Positions 63,698-64,000 of a stretch of 64,000 bases of DNA are shown in pieces (position 1 is the first letter of the stretch; each line of letters opens with the position of its first letter). The stretch lies in assembly GCA_964035015.1 (NCBI GenBank), contig CAXIUP010000129.1:1-64000 (forward strand), in the 5' to 3' direction. The stretch comes from Corallium rubrum (lineage: Eukaryota; Cnidaria; Anthozoa; Scleralcyonacea; Coralliidae). Under the pieces are notes generated by a model, which was not told the DNA's origin, made no database searches, and worked only from the letters and a program-made list of their open reading frames with translations. The translations under genes and the position numbers were made by a program.

Positions 63698-64000
63698 ATG
63701 GGCAACAGTTGAGAACTTATTGCCTGTTCGGGCAATACTTTTCAATTGTTGCCCGCTAGAACTTTGAACCCTTCGCGGTATCCTATCAGCAAAAGCTTGT
63801 TTGGTACGAAAAAACCCGAATATTTATAAGTCTTCAAAGAATGTGTGAAGATTAACTGGAGAAATGTATTGCAGTTCTTTTGTTTTGAGACTCATATTTG
63901 TTCGTTTGCATGGTTGAAGCGAAATTACGGAGCCAGGCGAAATGTTTTGGTAAGTCTTTCAGTTTGTCTTTTGTGTACTTTCCCTTGATAAACGTCGAAA
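63698..64000 (+). repeat. Dispersed repeat copy, cut by the window edge
   Basis: Same-strand match to 42053-42345 over about 290 bp with few differences; it continues beyond the window. Confidence 0.9.

Overview
The window looks like an intron- and repeat-rich, AT-leaning animal genome, most likely a marine invertebrate and possibly a cnidarian. This is inferred from the mix of elements: a Polinton/Maverick (adintovirus-like) element, Ty3/Gypsy elements, Penelope-like elements (PLEs), LINEs with a restriction-like endonuclease, foldback elements, many (TA)n and (ATT)n arrays, and one long C2H2 zinc-finger gene. No rRNA, intact tRNA or CRISPR array is visible.

Positions 1 to about 14.3 kb are one compact virus-like block. 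The left half is mostly on the minus strand: a partial protein-primed DNA polymerase B running off the left edge, a zinc-ribbon protein, a PD-(D/E)XK nuclease, several small membrane proteins, a 2-TM SLATT-like protein, two tandem fibre/lectin-like paralogues (one frameshifted) and a 534-aa protein with a tandem octapeptide tail. An unexpected plus-strand deoxynucleoside kinase sits among them. From 8.68 kb the plus strand carries a morphogenesis cassette: chromodomain integrase, penton-like minor capsid protein, acidic protein, hydrophobic protein, double jelly-roll major capsid protein, A32-type packaging ATPase and a small split ORF. Many starts share a motif of the form TAGTATA(T)ATG directly at the ATG, sometimes overlapping the upstream stop codon. 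The plus-strand cassette is open except for the last small ORF. The polymerase, zinc-ribbon, nuclease and one fibre gene carry single-base frame breaks, so this copy is probably decayed, unless the breaks are assembly errors.

14.3-28.4 kb is non-coding sequence with (TA)n arrays, a 2.5-kb foldback element, two LINE fragments joined at an (ATT)n tract, and a decayed LINE 3' end. 28.4-34.25 kb is a nested stack: a palindromic MITE-like sequence split by a Gypsy element with 4-bp TSDs, whose gag is split by a 1.23-kb hAT-like element with 8-bp TSDs. 36.9-40 kb holds a 0.95-kb compound tetranucleotide array including 161 perfect GCCT units, followed by a 2.1-kb palindrome whose arms are polypyrimidine/polypurine.

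40-48.9 kb contains duplicated non-coding blocks, palindromic MITEs and the 16-finger gene. 48.9-51.6 kb is a second Gypsy relic (minus strand) split by a TA-duplicating MITE. 51.6-55.5 kb has exon-like pieces of a host-type gene with a premature stop, interleaved with a PLE that itself contains a MITE. 55.5-57.6 kb has a rearranged PLE relic and the tail of a restriction-like-endonuclease LINE. 58.05-60.2 kb is a PLE whose 0.53-kb ends are near-identical inverted copies, each with a hammerhead-ribozyme-like core. The last 4 kb is mostly unannotated and ends inside a dispersed repeat also present at 42 kb.
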